A DNA stretch of 9,548 bases from positions 1 to 9,548 of the forward strand of contig CAIYXH010000126.1 in assembly GCA_903930195.1 (NCBI GenBank). Direction: 5' to 3'. Numbering within the stretch: the first letter of the stretch is position 1; every line of letters starts with the position of its first letter. This DNA comes from an uncultured Actinomycetes bacterium (GTDB taxonomy: Bacteria; Actinomycetota; Thermoleophilia; Gaiellales; Gaiellaceae). The notes beneath the pieces were generated by a model. That model searched no databases. It saw only the letters and a list, made by a program, of their open reading frames with translations, and was not told where the DNA came from. Positions 1 through 6,362 of the stretch are shown here, in pieces. Position numbers and translations under genes: made by a program.

Positions 1-559
1 CGGGGCTCCGCGCCTTCGACTGCCGGAACTCGGCGACCACGGGCTCCTCGAGGTGGCCGTGAAGCGCCATCACGGCGGTGGGGACGGTCATCCAGCCGTT
101 CCGCTCGCGCTCGGCCCAGACGGCGAAGGCGACCTTCCCGCCGGGACGCAGCACGCGGCGGAGCTCGCCGAGCGCCGGCGGCGGGCTCCCGCCCAGGATG
201 TAGCCGTAGCGGCAGAGGGCGCCGTCGATGCTCGCGTCGGGCAGGTCGATCGCGGCGACGTCCAGCTGCCGGAACTCGACGCCCGGCACGTCCCAACGCT
301 CGGCGAGCCGCCGGGCCGTGTCGAGCATCTCCTCGGAGCGGTCGCTCGTGATCAGCCTGCCGCCGGGCGCAAGGCGCGAAGCGGCGAGAAAGCCGGTCTC
401 ACCGGTGCCTGCGGAGAAGTCGACGATCGTCTGCCCCGGCTGCGGGTCGAGCCGGTCGACGAGCCACTCGCTGACGTGCTTCGTCGACCGCCAGAGGAGC
501 TCCCGATTGCGCTCCCAGCTCGCTGCGAGGTCGTCCCAGCCGCCGGAGGCGTCGCTCAC
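1..559 (-). CDS. Class I SAM-dependent methyltransferase (partial, C-terminus outside window)
   Basis: The 186 visible residues form the N-terminal part of a class I Rossmann-fold methyltransferase of the UbiE / Methyltransf_11 type. Motif I is VDFSAGTGETG at about residues 46-56, the usual glycine-rich SAM loop. The acidic residue after strand 2 is D73 in ITSDRSEEML. The post-II motif LRRVLRPGGKVAF lies at about 133-145. The GTG start at 559 is chosen because it overlaps the stop of the upstream aldo-keto reductase as GTGA (556-559), a translational-coupling arrangement; a tryptophan-rich N-terminal helix (GGWDDLAASWERNRELLW) follows directly, as is common before the fold. The gene is third in the operon after the M19 dipeptidase and the reductase. 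The substrate cannot be read from sequence; small-molecule methylation is likelier than nucleic acid. The reading frame runs off the window at base 1, so the C-terminal substrate-binding region is unseen. Confidence 0.85.
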   Translation of the reverse strand, partial: MSDASGGWDDLAASWERNRELLWRSTKHVSEWLVDRLDPQPGQTIVDFSAGTGETGFLAASRLAPGGRLITSDRSEEMLDTARRLAERWDVPGVEFRQLDVAAIDLPDASIDGALCRYGYILGGSPPPALGELRRVLRPGGKVAFAVWAERERNGWMTVPTAVMALHGHLEEPVVAEFRQSKARSP

Positions 560-1503
560 AACGCTGCGAGCTCTGCGAGCTGGGCGTCGGTCGGTGCCCA
601 GCCACCCGCCGCAGCGTTCGCGCGCACCTGCTCGGGCGAGGTCGCCCCCGCGATCACCGAGCAGACGGCCGGCATCGCCGCGAGGCCGCCGATCGCGACG
701 TCGAGCAGCGTGACGCCGTGCTCACCGGCCCAGCGTTCCATTGCTTCGATCCGGTCCCAGGCCGCATCGGGGACGCCGTCCTCGCGGGGCAGTCTGACGC
801 CGCGCTCCGCGAGACGCGTGCCCGCCGGAGCTTCGCCGCCGCGGCGCACCTTGCCGGTGAGCAGGCCGCTCGCGAGCGGGAGGTACGGGATCAGCCCCCA
901 GCCGAGCTCGAGGCAGGCCGGGACGACATCCGCCTCGGCGCTGCGCGCGAGCCAGGAGTACTCGTTCTGCACGGAGACAGGCCGTGCGAGACCACCGGCG
1001 GAAGCGGCCGCATCGGCCTCGCGCATCATCGCGGCGGTGAAGTTCGAGACGCCGACGAAGCGCACCTTGCCCTCGTCGACGAGCTCGTTCATCGCGCCGA
1101 GGGTCTCCTCGATCGGCGTGACGCCGTCGGGGCGGTGGTACTGGTAGAGGTCGACGTGGTCGGTGCGGAGCTTCGTCAGTGACCGCTCGATCGCCTCGCG
1201 CACGTACGCGCGCGTCCCGCGCGCGACGGAGTTGTCGTCGAGGCCCGCCCCCCAGCCGAACTTCGTCGCGAGCAGCACCTGGTCGCGGCGGCCGTCGAGC
1301 GCGCGGCCCATGAACTCCTCGCTCAAGCCGCCGCCGTAGCTCTCGGCCGTGTCGAGGAAGGTCACACCGGCGTCGATCGCGGCGTCGAGGACGGCGCGCG
1401 TCTGCTCCTCGTCGATCCGCCAGCCGAAGTTGTTGCAGCCGAGGCCGACCGCGGGAACGGTCAGGGTCGAGGTACCGACGGGGCGTTCGCGCACGACCGT
1501 CAC
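556..1503 (-). CDS. Aldo-keto reductase
   Basis: A 315-residue protein of ordinary AKR length that forms an NADPH-dependent (beta/alpha)8-barrel oxidoreductase in the cytosol. The catalytic tetrad is complete: D51 in FLDTAESYGGG, Y56 in the same motif, K81 in LLATKFG, and H123 in YQYHRPD. The cofactor and barrel motifs GVSNF, QNEYSWLAR and IPYLPLASGLLTGK follow in the expected order, and the C-terminal IAGATSPEQVRANAAA is the usual NADP(H) phosphate-binding segment. The GTG at 1503 is chosen because it overlaps the dipeptidase stop as GTGA (1500-1503); a second GTG three codons in is possible. The stop in turn overlaps the methyltransferase start. It belongs to the general 'predicted oxidoreductase' AKR branch, where the physiological substrate is rarely known. 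Nothing nearby names a pathway. Confidence 0.93.
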   Translation of the reverse strand: MTVVRERPVGTSTLTVPAVGLGCNNFGWRIDEEQTRAVLDAAIDAGVTFLDTAESYGGGLSEEFMGRALDGRRDQVLLATKFGWGAGLDDNSVARGTRAYVREAIERSLTKLRTDHVDLYQYHRPDGVTPIEETLGAMNELVDEGKVRFVGVSNFTAAMMREADAAASAGGLARPVSVQNEYSWLARSAEADVVPACLELGWGLIPYLPLASGLLTGKVRRGGEAPAGTRLAERGVRLPREDGVPDAAWDRIEAMERWAGEHGVTLLDVAIGGLAAMPAVCSVIAGATSPEQVRANAAAGGWAPTDAQLAELAAL

Positions 1504-2477
1504 GCTAGCGGCTGCCAGGTGTCCGCGAGCACGCGGAGCCAGTTGCCGTGCGTGAGCTTGTCGACCGTCGCGTCGTCGTGCCCCGCAGCGCGAATCGCGG
1601 TGACAAGGCGCGGAAGCCCACCGATGCTGCCGAGCTCGTCGGGGATCGTGGCCCCGTCGAAGTCGGAGCCGAGGGCGACGTGATCGGCCCCCATGCGCGC
1701 GACGAGGTAGTCGACGTGGCGCACGATCTCGGCCAGCGGCGTCTCCGGGCTCCCGCCTCCGTCCTCGCGCAGGAAGCCGACGGAGAAGTTGACGCCCACG
1801 ACGCCGTTGGTCGCTGCTACCGCATCGAGCTGCGCGTCGGTCAGGTTGCGGCTCGACGGCGAGAGCGCGTGCGCGTTCGAGTGCGTCGCGACGAGCGGGG
1901 CCCGCGAGAGCCGGGCGACGTCCCAGAAGCCCGCCTCGTTCAGGTGCGAGAGGTCGACGAGGATCCCGAGCCGGTTGCAGGCGCGCACGAGCGCGCGGCC
2001 CGCGTCCGTGAGCCCGGGGCCCGTGTCGGGCGATGACGGGAACGCGAACGGCACGCCCTCCGCGAAGGCATTCGGCCGCGACCAGACAAGGCCGAGCGAG
2101 CGCAGCCCGCGCTCGTACCACGCCTCGAGATTCGCGAGGTCGGGCGCGATCGGCTCGGCGCCCTCGATGTGCATGATCGCCGTGACGCGACCGGGGACGA
2201 AGTCGTCGACGCTGCGTGCGATCGTGACCCCGTCGAGCCCCTCGAGCACGGCGGCGAGCTCCTCGGCGATCGGGCTCGCCTCGGCGTACGGGATCTCCGG
2301 CGGCAGCGGCAGCCGGTAGGGCGCGTCGGGCTCCTCGAACGAGATCACCGACGGGACGTAGAGCGCGAAGAACCCTCCGGCGAACCCCGAAGCGGCCGCC
2401 TCGCCGAGCAGAACGTGACGCGGCTCGGTGCCGCGCCAGAGGTGCAGAACGAGGTCGTTGTGGCCGTCGAGGATCAT
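1500..2477 (-). CDS. Membrane dipeptidase (peptidase M19, renal-dipeptidase family)
   Basis: A 325-residue member of the M19 amidohydrolase family, which cleaves dipeptides (often with D- or dehydro residues at the C-terminal position) using a binuclear zinc centre. All expected metal ligands are visible: H6 and D8 in DGHNDL, bridging E105 in MHIEGAE, H178 in VDLSHLNE, and H199 in VATHSNAHAL. D272 in LGSDFDG is the conserved catalytic aspartate. No signal peptide precedes the barrel, so the protein is probably cytosolic despite the family name. The ATG at 2477 is the only start that keeps the frame; a TANNNT hexamer (2484-2489) lies exactly six bases upstream, so the message is probably leaderless. 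It heads an operon with the aldo-keto reductase and methyltransferase and is divergent from the CheY-like regulator, with 38 bp between starts. A role in peptide or cell-wall fragment turnover is inference. Confidence 0.93.
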   Translation of the reverse strand: MILDGHNDLVLHLWRGTEPRHVLLGEAAASGFAGGFFALYVPSVISFEEPDAPYRLPLPPEIPYAEASPIAEELAAVLEGLDGVTIARSVDDFVPGRVTAIMHIEGAEPIAPDLANLEAWYERGLRSLGLVWSRPNAFAEGVPFAFPSSPDTGPGLTDAGRALVRACNRLGILVDLSHLNEAGFWDVARLSRAPLVATHSNAHALSPSSRNLTDAQLDAVAATNGVVGVNFSVGFLREDGGGSPETPLAEIVRHVDYLVARMGADHVALGSDFDGATIPDELGSIGGLPRLVTAIRAAGHDDATVDKLTHGNWLRVLADTWQPLA

Positions 2478-2483
2478 CGGCGC

Positions 2484-2489
2484 ATCGTA
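2484..2489 (-). promoter_or_regulatory. Leaderless -10 (TACGAT) for the M19 operon
   Basis: On the minus strand TACGAT is followed by exactly six bases and then the ATG of the dipeptidase at 2477. That places the transcription start on or next to the start codon. The same TANNNT-N6-start spacing recurs elsewhere in the window. No clear -35 element is seen. Confidence 0.55.
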
Positions 2490-2515
2490 CGGCCGAATGT
2501 GAGACCCTTCCCGCG

Positions 2516-2929
2516 GTGTCCGGCGTGCAGGCGCAGGTGCGGGTGGTCGTGGCGGAGGATGACGATCCTCTCGCGGAGCTCATCCGGTCGGTCCTGGAGG
2601 ACGACGGGCGCTTCGACGTACGCGGAGTCGCGCACACGGGCGACGAGGCCGTCGCGCTCGTCGGCGAGACCCACCCGGATGTCGTCCTGATGGACATCGC
2701 CATGCCCTCGTGCGACGGGATCGAGGCGACGCGGATGATCCACGAGCTGAACCCGGTGCAGCACGTCGTGATCTACACCGGCTCCGACGACTGGGAGAAC
2801 CTCGCACGGGTCGAAGACGCCGGCGCGGTCGGCTTCCTGCACAAGGATGCGGTGCCCACCGACGAGCTTGCCGACGCCCTCTACGTGCTCCACACGAATT
2901 ACGAGCACCACGTGCCCGACCCCGACTGA
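2516..2929 (+). CDS. Single-domain (CheY/Spo0F-like) response regulator
   Basis: A 137-residue receiver domain and nothing else. The acidic pocket is E14-D15-D16 (VVAEDDD), the phosphoacceptor is D60 in VVLMDIAMP, the switch threonine is T88 in IYTGS, and the conserved lysine is K110 in GFLHKDA. The chain ends about 20 residues after helix 5 with an acidic/His tail (YEHHVPDPD), so there is no DNA-binding or enzymatic output domain. Such proteins act as phosphotransfer intermediates or bind a partner protein directly. GTG 2516 is the first usable start; GTG 2525 and GTG 2534 are alternatives that would still retain the acidic pocket. No Shine-Dalgarno or TANNNT hexamer decides between them. 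It shares a 38-bp divergent gap with the M19 operon. No histidine kinase is adjacent, so its partner must be elsewhere. Link to the following zinc genes is by position only. Confidence 0.9.
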   Translation: MSGVQAQVRVVVAEDDDPLAELIRSVLEDDGRFDVRGVAHTGDEAVALVGETHPDVVLMDIAMPSCDGIEATRMIHELNPVQHVVIYTGSDDWENLARVEDAGAVGFLHKDAVPTDELADALYVLHTNYEHHVPDPD

Positions 2930-2931
2930 GC

Positions 2932-2937
2932 TACCTT
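2932..2937 (+). promoter_or_regulatory. Putative -10 (TACCTT) for the His-rich zinc-ribbon gene
   Basis: TACCTT sits eight bases before the ATG at 2946, in the 16-bp gap after the receiver gene. No Shine-Dalgarno sequence lies between, so a leaderless or very short-leader transcript is likely. Read-through from the receiver gene is also possible. Confidence 0.4.
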
Positions 2938-2945
2938 TTTCGTCG

Positions 2946-3170
2946 ATGAGCGACCACCAGCACGAGCACGTCCACGGGCCGGACTGCAACCACGACCACG
3001 AGCACGACCACGCGGACGCCGCGGAGCCGAGCCAGGCCTCACGCGACGCGGCGACGTGGTTCTCCGCCTCGGACACGCTCACCTGCCCCGCCTGCAACGA
3101 ACCGCAGGCGATCCGGCTCGGCGGCGGCGTCTTCTGCCGCGCCTGCGGCGCCGTCACGCCCGGCGTCTGA
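2946..3170 (+). CDS. Small His-rich zinc-ribbon protein, putative zinc-binding/metallochaperone
   Basis: A 74-residue protein with two metal-binding parts. Residues 1-23 are a histidine-rich stretch (MSDHQHEHVHGPDCNHDHEH and on) with alternating H-x-H steps. The C-terminal part has two knuckles, CPAC and CRAC, separated by 13 residues, which is the geometry of a compact zinc ribbon. ATG 2946 is preferred over longer in-frame starts inside the receiver gene because the His-rich segment then begins the protein and a TANNNT hexamer lies just upstream. It lies 30 bp before the CDF zinc exporter, whose own N-terminus also opens MSDH and carries an HHHHGPGHSH patch. I do not recognise the family by name. 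A role in holding zinc or handing it to the exporter is inference from composition and position. It could also be a zinc-dependent regulator too small to show a DNA-binding fold. Confidence 0.7.
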   Translation: MSDHQHEHVHGPDCNHDHEHDHADAAEPSQASRDAATWFSASDTLTCPACNEPQAIRLGGGVFCRACGAVTPGV

Positions 3171-3188
3171 TCCGGCGCCCGGCAGGGA

Positions 3189-3194
3189 TACCCT
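3189..3194 (+). promoter_or_regulatory. Leaderless -10 (TACCCT) for the CDF exporter
   Basis: TACCCT, within GGATACCCT, is followed by six bases (GAGCGT) and then the GTG at 3201. The predicted transcription start is the G of the start codon. There is no Shine-Dalgarno sequence. This is one of the clearest leaderless promoters in the window and suggests the exporter can be transcribed apart from the zinc-ribbon gene. Confidence 0.6.
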
Positions 3195-3200
3195 GAGCGT

Positions 3201-4142
3201 GTGAGCGACCACGCGCATCACCACCACGGGCCCGGCCACAGCCATGCGGTCGCCGAAGACGCGGACACGCGGCGGCTCGCGACCGGGCTCGGCCTGATTG
3301 CCGCGTTCATGGTCGTCGAGGTCGTGGCGGGGATCCTCGCCCACTCGATCGTGCTGCTCTCCGACGCGGCGCACATGCTGACCGACGCCGGCGCGCTGCT
3401 CCTCTCGATCGTCGTGATCCGCCTCGCGCGCCGTCCTGCCGAGGGGAACCTCACGTTCGGCCTGCGGCGCCTCGACATCCTCTCGGCGCAGGCAAACGGC
3501 GCGACGCTCCTCGTGCTCGCGGGACTGATCGTCTACGGGGCTGTCACCCACCTCGTCTCGCCGCCCGCGACCGGCGGGCTCACGGTGCTGCTCGTCGCGC
3601 TCGCGGGCGTCGCCGTGAACGTGCTCGCGACGAGGGAGCTCGCCCGGGCAAACCGCGAGTCGATGAATGTCGAAGGCGCGTTCCAGCACCTTCTCACCGA
3701 CCTCTACGCCTTCGCGGCGACCGCCGTGGCCGGGCTCGTGATCGTCCTCACCGGGTTCGCGCGCGCCGATGCGATCGCGGCGCTCCTCGTCGCCGCGCTG
3801 ATGCTGCGCGCCGCCGTCGGCCTGCTGCGGACGTCAGGGCGTGTGCTGCTCGAGATCGCCCCGGAACGGATGGACGTGGAAGAGGTCGGCCGCGCACTGG
3901 CGGTGCACCAGCACGTCGTCGAGGTACACGACCTGCACGTCTGGGAGATCAGCTCCGGCTTTCCTGCGCTCTCCGCCCACGTTCTCGTGACCGAGGAAGC
4001 CGACTGCCACGAGATCCGGCGCGAGCTCGAGAGCCTGCTGCACGAGCGGTTCGAGATCGAGCACACGACGCTCCAGCTCGATCACGCGCACGAACGGCTG
4101 CTGCAGATCGGCGACGGCGCGGCACACAGCCACCACGGATGA
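3201..4142 (+). CDS. Cation diffusion facilitator (CzcD/ZitB-type Zn2+ exporter)
   Basis: A 313-residue CDF antiporter that moves Zn2+ (possibly Cd2+, Co2+) out of the cytosol in exchange for protons. It starts with a His-rich tail (HAHHHHGPGHSH, residues 4-15), followed by six predicted membrane segments. The transport-site motifs are present: H58/D62 in SDAAHMLTDAGA of TM2 and H163/D167 in FQHLLTDLYAF of TM5. The His-Asp pairing is the zinc-type site; iron/manganese CDFs carry Asp at the His position. The cytoplasmic C-terminal domain has the usual DLHVWEISSGFPALSAHV core (about 244-261) and ends in a second metal-rich tail (HSHH). GTG 3201 has a TANNNT hexamer six bases upstream. The stop overlaps the ATG of the secreted HEXXH gene as ATGA (4139-4142), so the two are translationally coupled. 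The upstream small zinc-ribbon protein supports a zinc role. Confidence 0.95.
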   Translation: MSDHAHHHHGPGHSHAVAEDADTRRLATGLGLIAAFMVVEVVAGILAHSIVLLSDAAHMLTDAGALLLSIVVIRLARRPAEGNLTFGLRRLDILSAQANGATLLVLAGLIVYGAVTHLVSPPATGGLTVLLVALAGVAVNVLATRELARANRESMNVEGAFQHLLTDLYAFAATAVAGLVIVLTGFARADAIAALLVAALMLRAAVGLLRTSGRVLLEIAPERMDVEEVGRALAVHQHVVEVHDLHVWEISSGFPALSAHVLVTEEADCHEIRRELESLLHERFEIEHTTLQLDHAHERLLQIGDGAAHSHHG

Positions 4143-4699
4143 GGCCGGCGCTCGCCGCTCTCGCGGTCGCCGTCGCGACGGTCTGTCTCCCTGCGGTGGC
4201 GGGAGCGGACGAGCCGGGCTTCGTCACCCCGCCGACGTTCGCGCGGGCGAAGGCGCTCGAGCCTGCCGCGAGCTACGTCGCCGGCAAGCCCGCGCAGGTG
4301 TGGTGCACGAAGACCTATGCGAGCTGGAACAGCTTCGTCCGCCAGGTGTTCGGCGTCTCCGAGCCCGGCGCGAACGGCATGGCTCTCCCGGGAGGCGCGG
4401 CGCTCTACATCGCCCCCGACGAGTGCAACAACCTGCTCTTCGCCGTACAGGCGGACCCGCAGGACGCGAACGCCGCGGTCAAGGCGCTCGCCGGGCCGAT
4501 CGAGACGCTCACCCACGAGGCGATCCACCTGCGCGGCGAGAGCGACGAGGGGATCACGGACTGCGACGCGATGCACGAGATGCCGGGCGTCGCCGTCCGC
4601 CACTTCCACATCACCCCCGGCAAGCATCTGCGTGCGCTGATGGCTGCCGCCTGGATCTATCACCGGCAGAGCCCGGCGGCCTACACCGCCGTCTGCTGA
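4139..4699 (+). CDS. Secreted HEXXH (zincin-like) protein of unknown function
   Basis: A 186-residue protein with an N-terminal signal peptide (hydrophobic residues about 3-21, cleavage probably after AVAGA near residue 23). The mature chain carries H126-E-A-I-H130, a HEXXH zinc-binding motif inside LTHEAIHLRGESDEGITDCDAM. The nearby acidic residues E134, D136 and E137 could supply a third ligand, but the spacing does not match metzincins (no HxxGxxH) or a classic distant-Glu gluzincin. Four cysteines remain after cleavage (C56, C96, C142, C186), enough for two disulfides, which fits an extracytoplasmic protein. Similar HEXXH-xxG-xxDE segments occur in uncharacterised secreted actinobacterial proteins, from memory. 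The start ATG overlaps the CDF stop, so it is made from the same message as the zinc exporter. Peptidase activity is inferred from the motif alone; it may only bind metal. Confidence 0.78.
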   Translation: MRPALAALAVAVATVCLPAVAGADEPGFVTPPTFARAKALEPAASYVAGKPAQVWCTKTYASWNSFVRQVFGVSEPGANGMALPGGAALYIAPDECNNLLFAVQADPQDANAAVKALAGPIETLTHEAIHLRGESDEGITDCDAMHEMPGVAVRHFHITPGKHLRALMAAAWIYHRQSPAAYTAVC

Positions 4700-4700
4700 C

Positions 4701-4737
4701 GGGCCTTCCGCCGGAAAAGACCCCGGTGCGGGCCTTT
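4701..4737. terminator. Possible terminator hairpins between convergent genes
   Basis: The 54-bp gap between the converging HEXXH and NarL-type genes can fold in two mutually exclusive ways. One is GGGCCTTCC (4701-4709) with the imperfect partner at 4713-4723. The other is AAAG / CCCG paired with CGGG / CTTT (4716-4737), with a GTG loop and a small internal loop. The second has an A-run on its left and a short T-run on its right, so it could work in both directions. Neither has a long T tract, so the call is weak. Confidence 0.35.
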
Positions 4738-4753
4738 CCCGGTCTGCCCGGGC

Positions 4754-5383
4754 TCAGGCCGCGGCCGGCCGCTCGGCGAGGATCCCCTTGCCGAGGGCCC
4801 AGTTCGCCGCTTCGGTGCGATTCGAAATCCCGAGCTTGCGAAAGATGCTCGTGAGGTGGAACTTCACCGTCTGCACCGTGACCCACAGCTCGGCGGCGAT
4901 CGCCTTGTTGCTGAGCCCGCGCGAGACGGCCTTGACGATCTCGATCTCGCGCTCGGTGAGTCCCGCTGACTTCGCGGCGGTGTCCTCGGTCATCGCCGGG
5001 AGCCCGAGCGCATGGAAGGCGGTGCCCTCGACTGCCTGGCGGATCGCCGAGCCGAGATCGAGCGGGTTGATGGTCTTGAGGATGTAGCCGGCTGCGCCAT
5101 GTCTGAAGGCGGCCTGGATCTGATCGGGGTCGGACGACATCGAGCACATGACGACCTTCACCTCGGGATGCTCGGCACGGATGCGCTGAAGCAAGGTGAG
5201 CCCGTCGACGCCGGGCATGCGGAGATCGAGGAGCACGATCTCCGGCGCGCGTCGGCCGACGAGCGGCATGACTTCCGGACCGGTGCGCGCCTCGCCGACG
5301 ACCTCGAAGTCACGGTCGTCCTCGAGGGCCTGCCTGACCCCGGCGAGCATCAGGCCGTGATCGTCGGCGATCAGGATCTTCAC
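4754..5383 (-). CDS. NarL/FixJ-family response regulator (REC + LuxR-type HTH)
   Basis: A 209-residue two-domain transcription factor of normal length. The receiver (about 1-118) has D7/D8 in LIADDHG, phosphoacceptor D53 in VLLDLRMPG, S81 at the switch position (VVMCSMSS) and K103 in GYILKTI. After a linker, residues 141-205 form the LuxR-type helix-turn-helix (GLTEREIEIVKAVSRGLSNK, then IAAELWVTVQTVKFHLTSIFRKLG). GTG 5383 is chosen because it follows a strong Shine-Dalgarno stretch (GGGGGGCGAC) with correct spacing and begins exactly at the receiver's first strand. The frame stays open upstream to 5647, but that stretch has far more A/T third positions than the gene and no recognisable domain, so I treat it as untranslated. 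No kinase is adjacent; the partner sensor and target genes are unknown. Confidence 0.92.
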   Translation of the reverse strand: MKILIADDHGLMLAGVRQALEDDRDFEVVGEARTGPEVMPLVGRRAPEIVLLDLRMPGVDGLTLLQRIRAEHPEVKVVMCSMSSDPDQIQAAFRHGAAGYILKTINPLDLGSAIRQAVEGTAFHALGLPAMTEDTAAKSAGLTEREIEIVKAVSRGLSNKAIAAELWVTVQTVKFHLTSIFRKLGISNRTEAANWALGKGILAERPAAA

Positions 5384-5540
5384 GTCGCCCCCCGATGGGA
5401 TGGGCTGAAGACGACCGAAGTCATCTGGAACATGGGGTTCACGATTGTCACGCTTGCTCTCTCCGCCGCAGGCGGGATTCGAAGATCGAAGGGAGATCTG
5501 GACGTGAGCTGCGACGTCTGAGACAAGCGTGGCGCCGCGT

Positions 5541-5561
5541 GGTGTGTTTCCGGTGTGTTCC
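5541..5561. repeat. Tandem GGTGTGTT elements, 11-bp period
   Basis: GGTGTGTT occurs at 5541-5548 and again at 5552-5559, each followed by a C-rich end, so two near-identical 10-11-bp units lie head to tail. One helical turn of spacing between direct repeats suits a protein-binding site on one DNA face. They lie about 160 bp upstream of the NarL-type regulator start and could serve its control. The binding protein is unknown. Confidence 0.4.
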
Positions 5562-5656
5562 GAGCCTCTGAACCGGGGTCCGGTCGTGATGTCACCCATC
5601 GACGACAGTAACCACACCCGGAGCCCCCGCCGATTCGGGTGCGTCAAGCGCGTCGT

Positions 5657-5670
5657 GAAGCCCTGGCTTC
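5657..5670 (-). terminator. Short hairpin downstream of the aquaporin, possible weak terminator
   Basis: GAAGCC and GGCTTC form a perfect 6-bp inverted repeat with only two bases between them, so the real stem is about five pairs. It lies about 20 bp after the stop of the last arsenic-operon gene. There is no T tract after it on the minus strand, so intrinsic termination here is doubtful. Confidence 0.25.
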
Positions 5671-5690
5671 CGCAGCGGTGTTGATTTGGG

Positions 5691-6362
5691 TCAGGCGAGC
5701 CGCGCGTCGCGCAGGAGCTCGTAGGTCACGCCGCCGATCGCGGCGCCGACCATCGGCGCGAGGAGGTAGATCCAGACCGCGTGGAGATCGCCCGAGACGA
5801 GCGCCGGGGCGAGCGAGCGGACCGGGTTCATCGATGCCCCTGTGATCGGACCGCCGAAGAGCGCCTCGAGGGCGATCGTTCCGCCCACGGCGAGCGCCGC
5901 CGCTTCTCCCACCTCTCGCGTACCGGTTGCCACCGCGAGCACGACCAGCATCAGCACGGCGCTGAGCACAAGCTCCCAGACGAACGACTGCGCCTCCGAG
6001 CCGGAGGGCAGCGTCGCGCCCAGGTGCGCCACGTCACCGAGGGAGACGCGCAAGAGTGCCGCAGCCGCGATGCCACCGGCGAGCTGCGCCGCCCAGTAGG
6101 CCACGAGGCGCGACCACGAGAAGTGGCGCGTGAGCGCGAAGGCGAGCGTCACGGCCGCGTTGAGATGCGCACCCGAGATCGGGCCGACGGCGTAGATCAT
6201 CGCCATCACGACAAGGCCGAAGGTGAGGGCGACGCCCACGTGGCCGAGCTGATGTGTCTTCGCGTCGACCATGATCGCGCCGCAGCCGGCGAAGACGAGC
6301 ACGAACGTCCCGACCGCCTCCGCGACGAGTGCCCGAACGAGCGGCGCCGAGACCCGCTCTAT
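5691..6362 (-). CDS. Aquaporin/aquaglyceroporin (MIP family) of the arsenic operon, AqpS-like role
   Basis: A roughly 223-residue MIP channel with six membrane segments and two half-helices. The first pore motif reads N68-A-A (GAHLNAAVTLA) instead of NPA; the second reads N179-P-V (TGASMNPVRSLAPAL) instead of NPA, with selectivity-filter R182 kept. As third gene after arsR and arsC it fits the AqpS arrangement known from Sinorhizobium meliloti, where the channel lets arsenite made by ArsC leave the cell passively. No ArsB or Acr3 is present here. The start is odd: no ATG, GTG, TTG or CTG exists in frame between 6464 (deep inside arsC) and a GTG within membrane segment 1. ATA at 6362 overlaps the arsC stop as ATAG, carries an upstream GGCGGAG, and gives a normal N-terminus, so I mark the gene from there. 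A sequencing error or the long Arg-rich extension from 6464 are the alternatives. Confidence 0.9.
   Translation of the reverse strand: MERVSAPLVRALVAEAVGTFVLVFAGCGAIMVDAKTHQLGHVGVALTFGLVVMAMIYAVGPISGAHLNAAVTLAFALTRHFSWSRLVAYWAAQLAGGIAAAALLRVSLGDVAHLGATLPSGSEAQSFVWELVLSAVLMLVVLAVATGTREVGEAAALAVGGTIALEALFGGPITGASMNPVRSLAPALVSGDLHAVWIYLLAPMVGAAIGGVTYELLRDARLA

Larger units (their letters stand above)
5384..5690. other. Non-coding stretch upstream of the NarL-type regulator
   Basis: This 307-bp stretch separates the end of the arsenic operon from the start of the NarL-type regulator, both on the minus strand. It is visibly less GC-biased than the genes. On the minus strand TACTGT (5605-5610) could be a -10 that would start a leader of about 215 nt. 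The stretch also holds two near-identical GGTGTGTT elements (5541 and 5552), a TTCGA-AGA-TCGAA inverted repeat (5478-5490), and a GAAGCC/GGCTTC hairpin (5657-5670). I see no convincing gene in either strand. Confidence 0.6.

Noticed and set aside
53..1147. A 364-codon plus-strand frame opposite the methyltransferase and aldo-keto reductase
   Set aside because: It is antisense to two genes with complete motifs; its composition is that of a GC-rich shadow frame.
556..2703. A 715-codon minus-strand frame reaching through the aldo-keto reductase and the dipeptidase region
   Set aside because: Only its last 315 residues look like a protein. The rest is low-complexity Arg/Ala sequence in another frame of the dipeptidase and antisense to the receiver gene.
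4754..5647. A 297-residue version of the NarL-type regulator
   Set aside because: The added N-terminus has poor third-position bias and no domain, while GTG 5383 has a strong Shine-Dalgarno and starts at the receiver's first strand.
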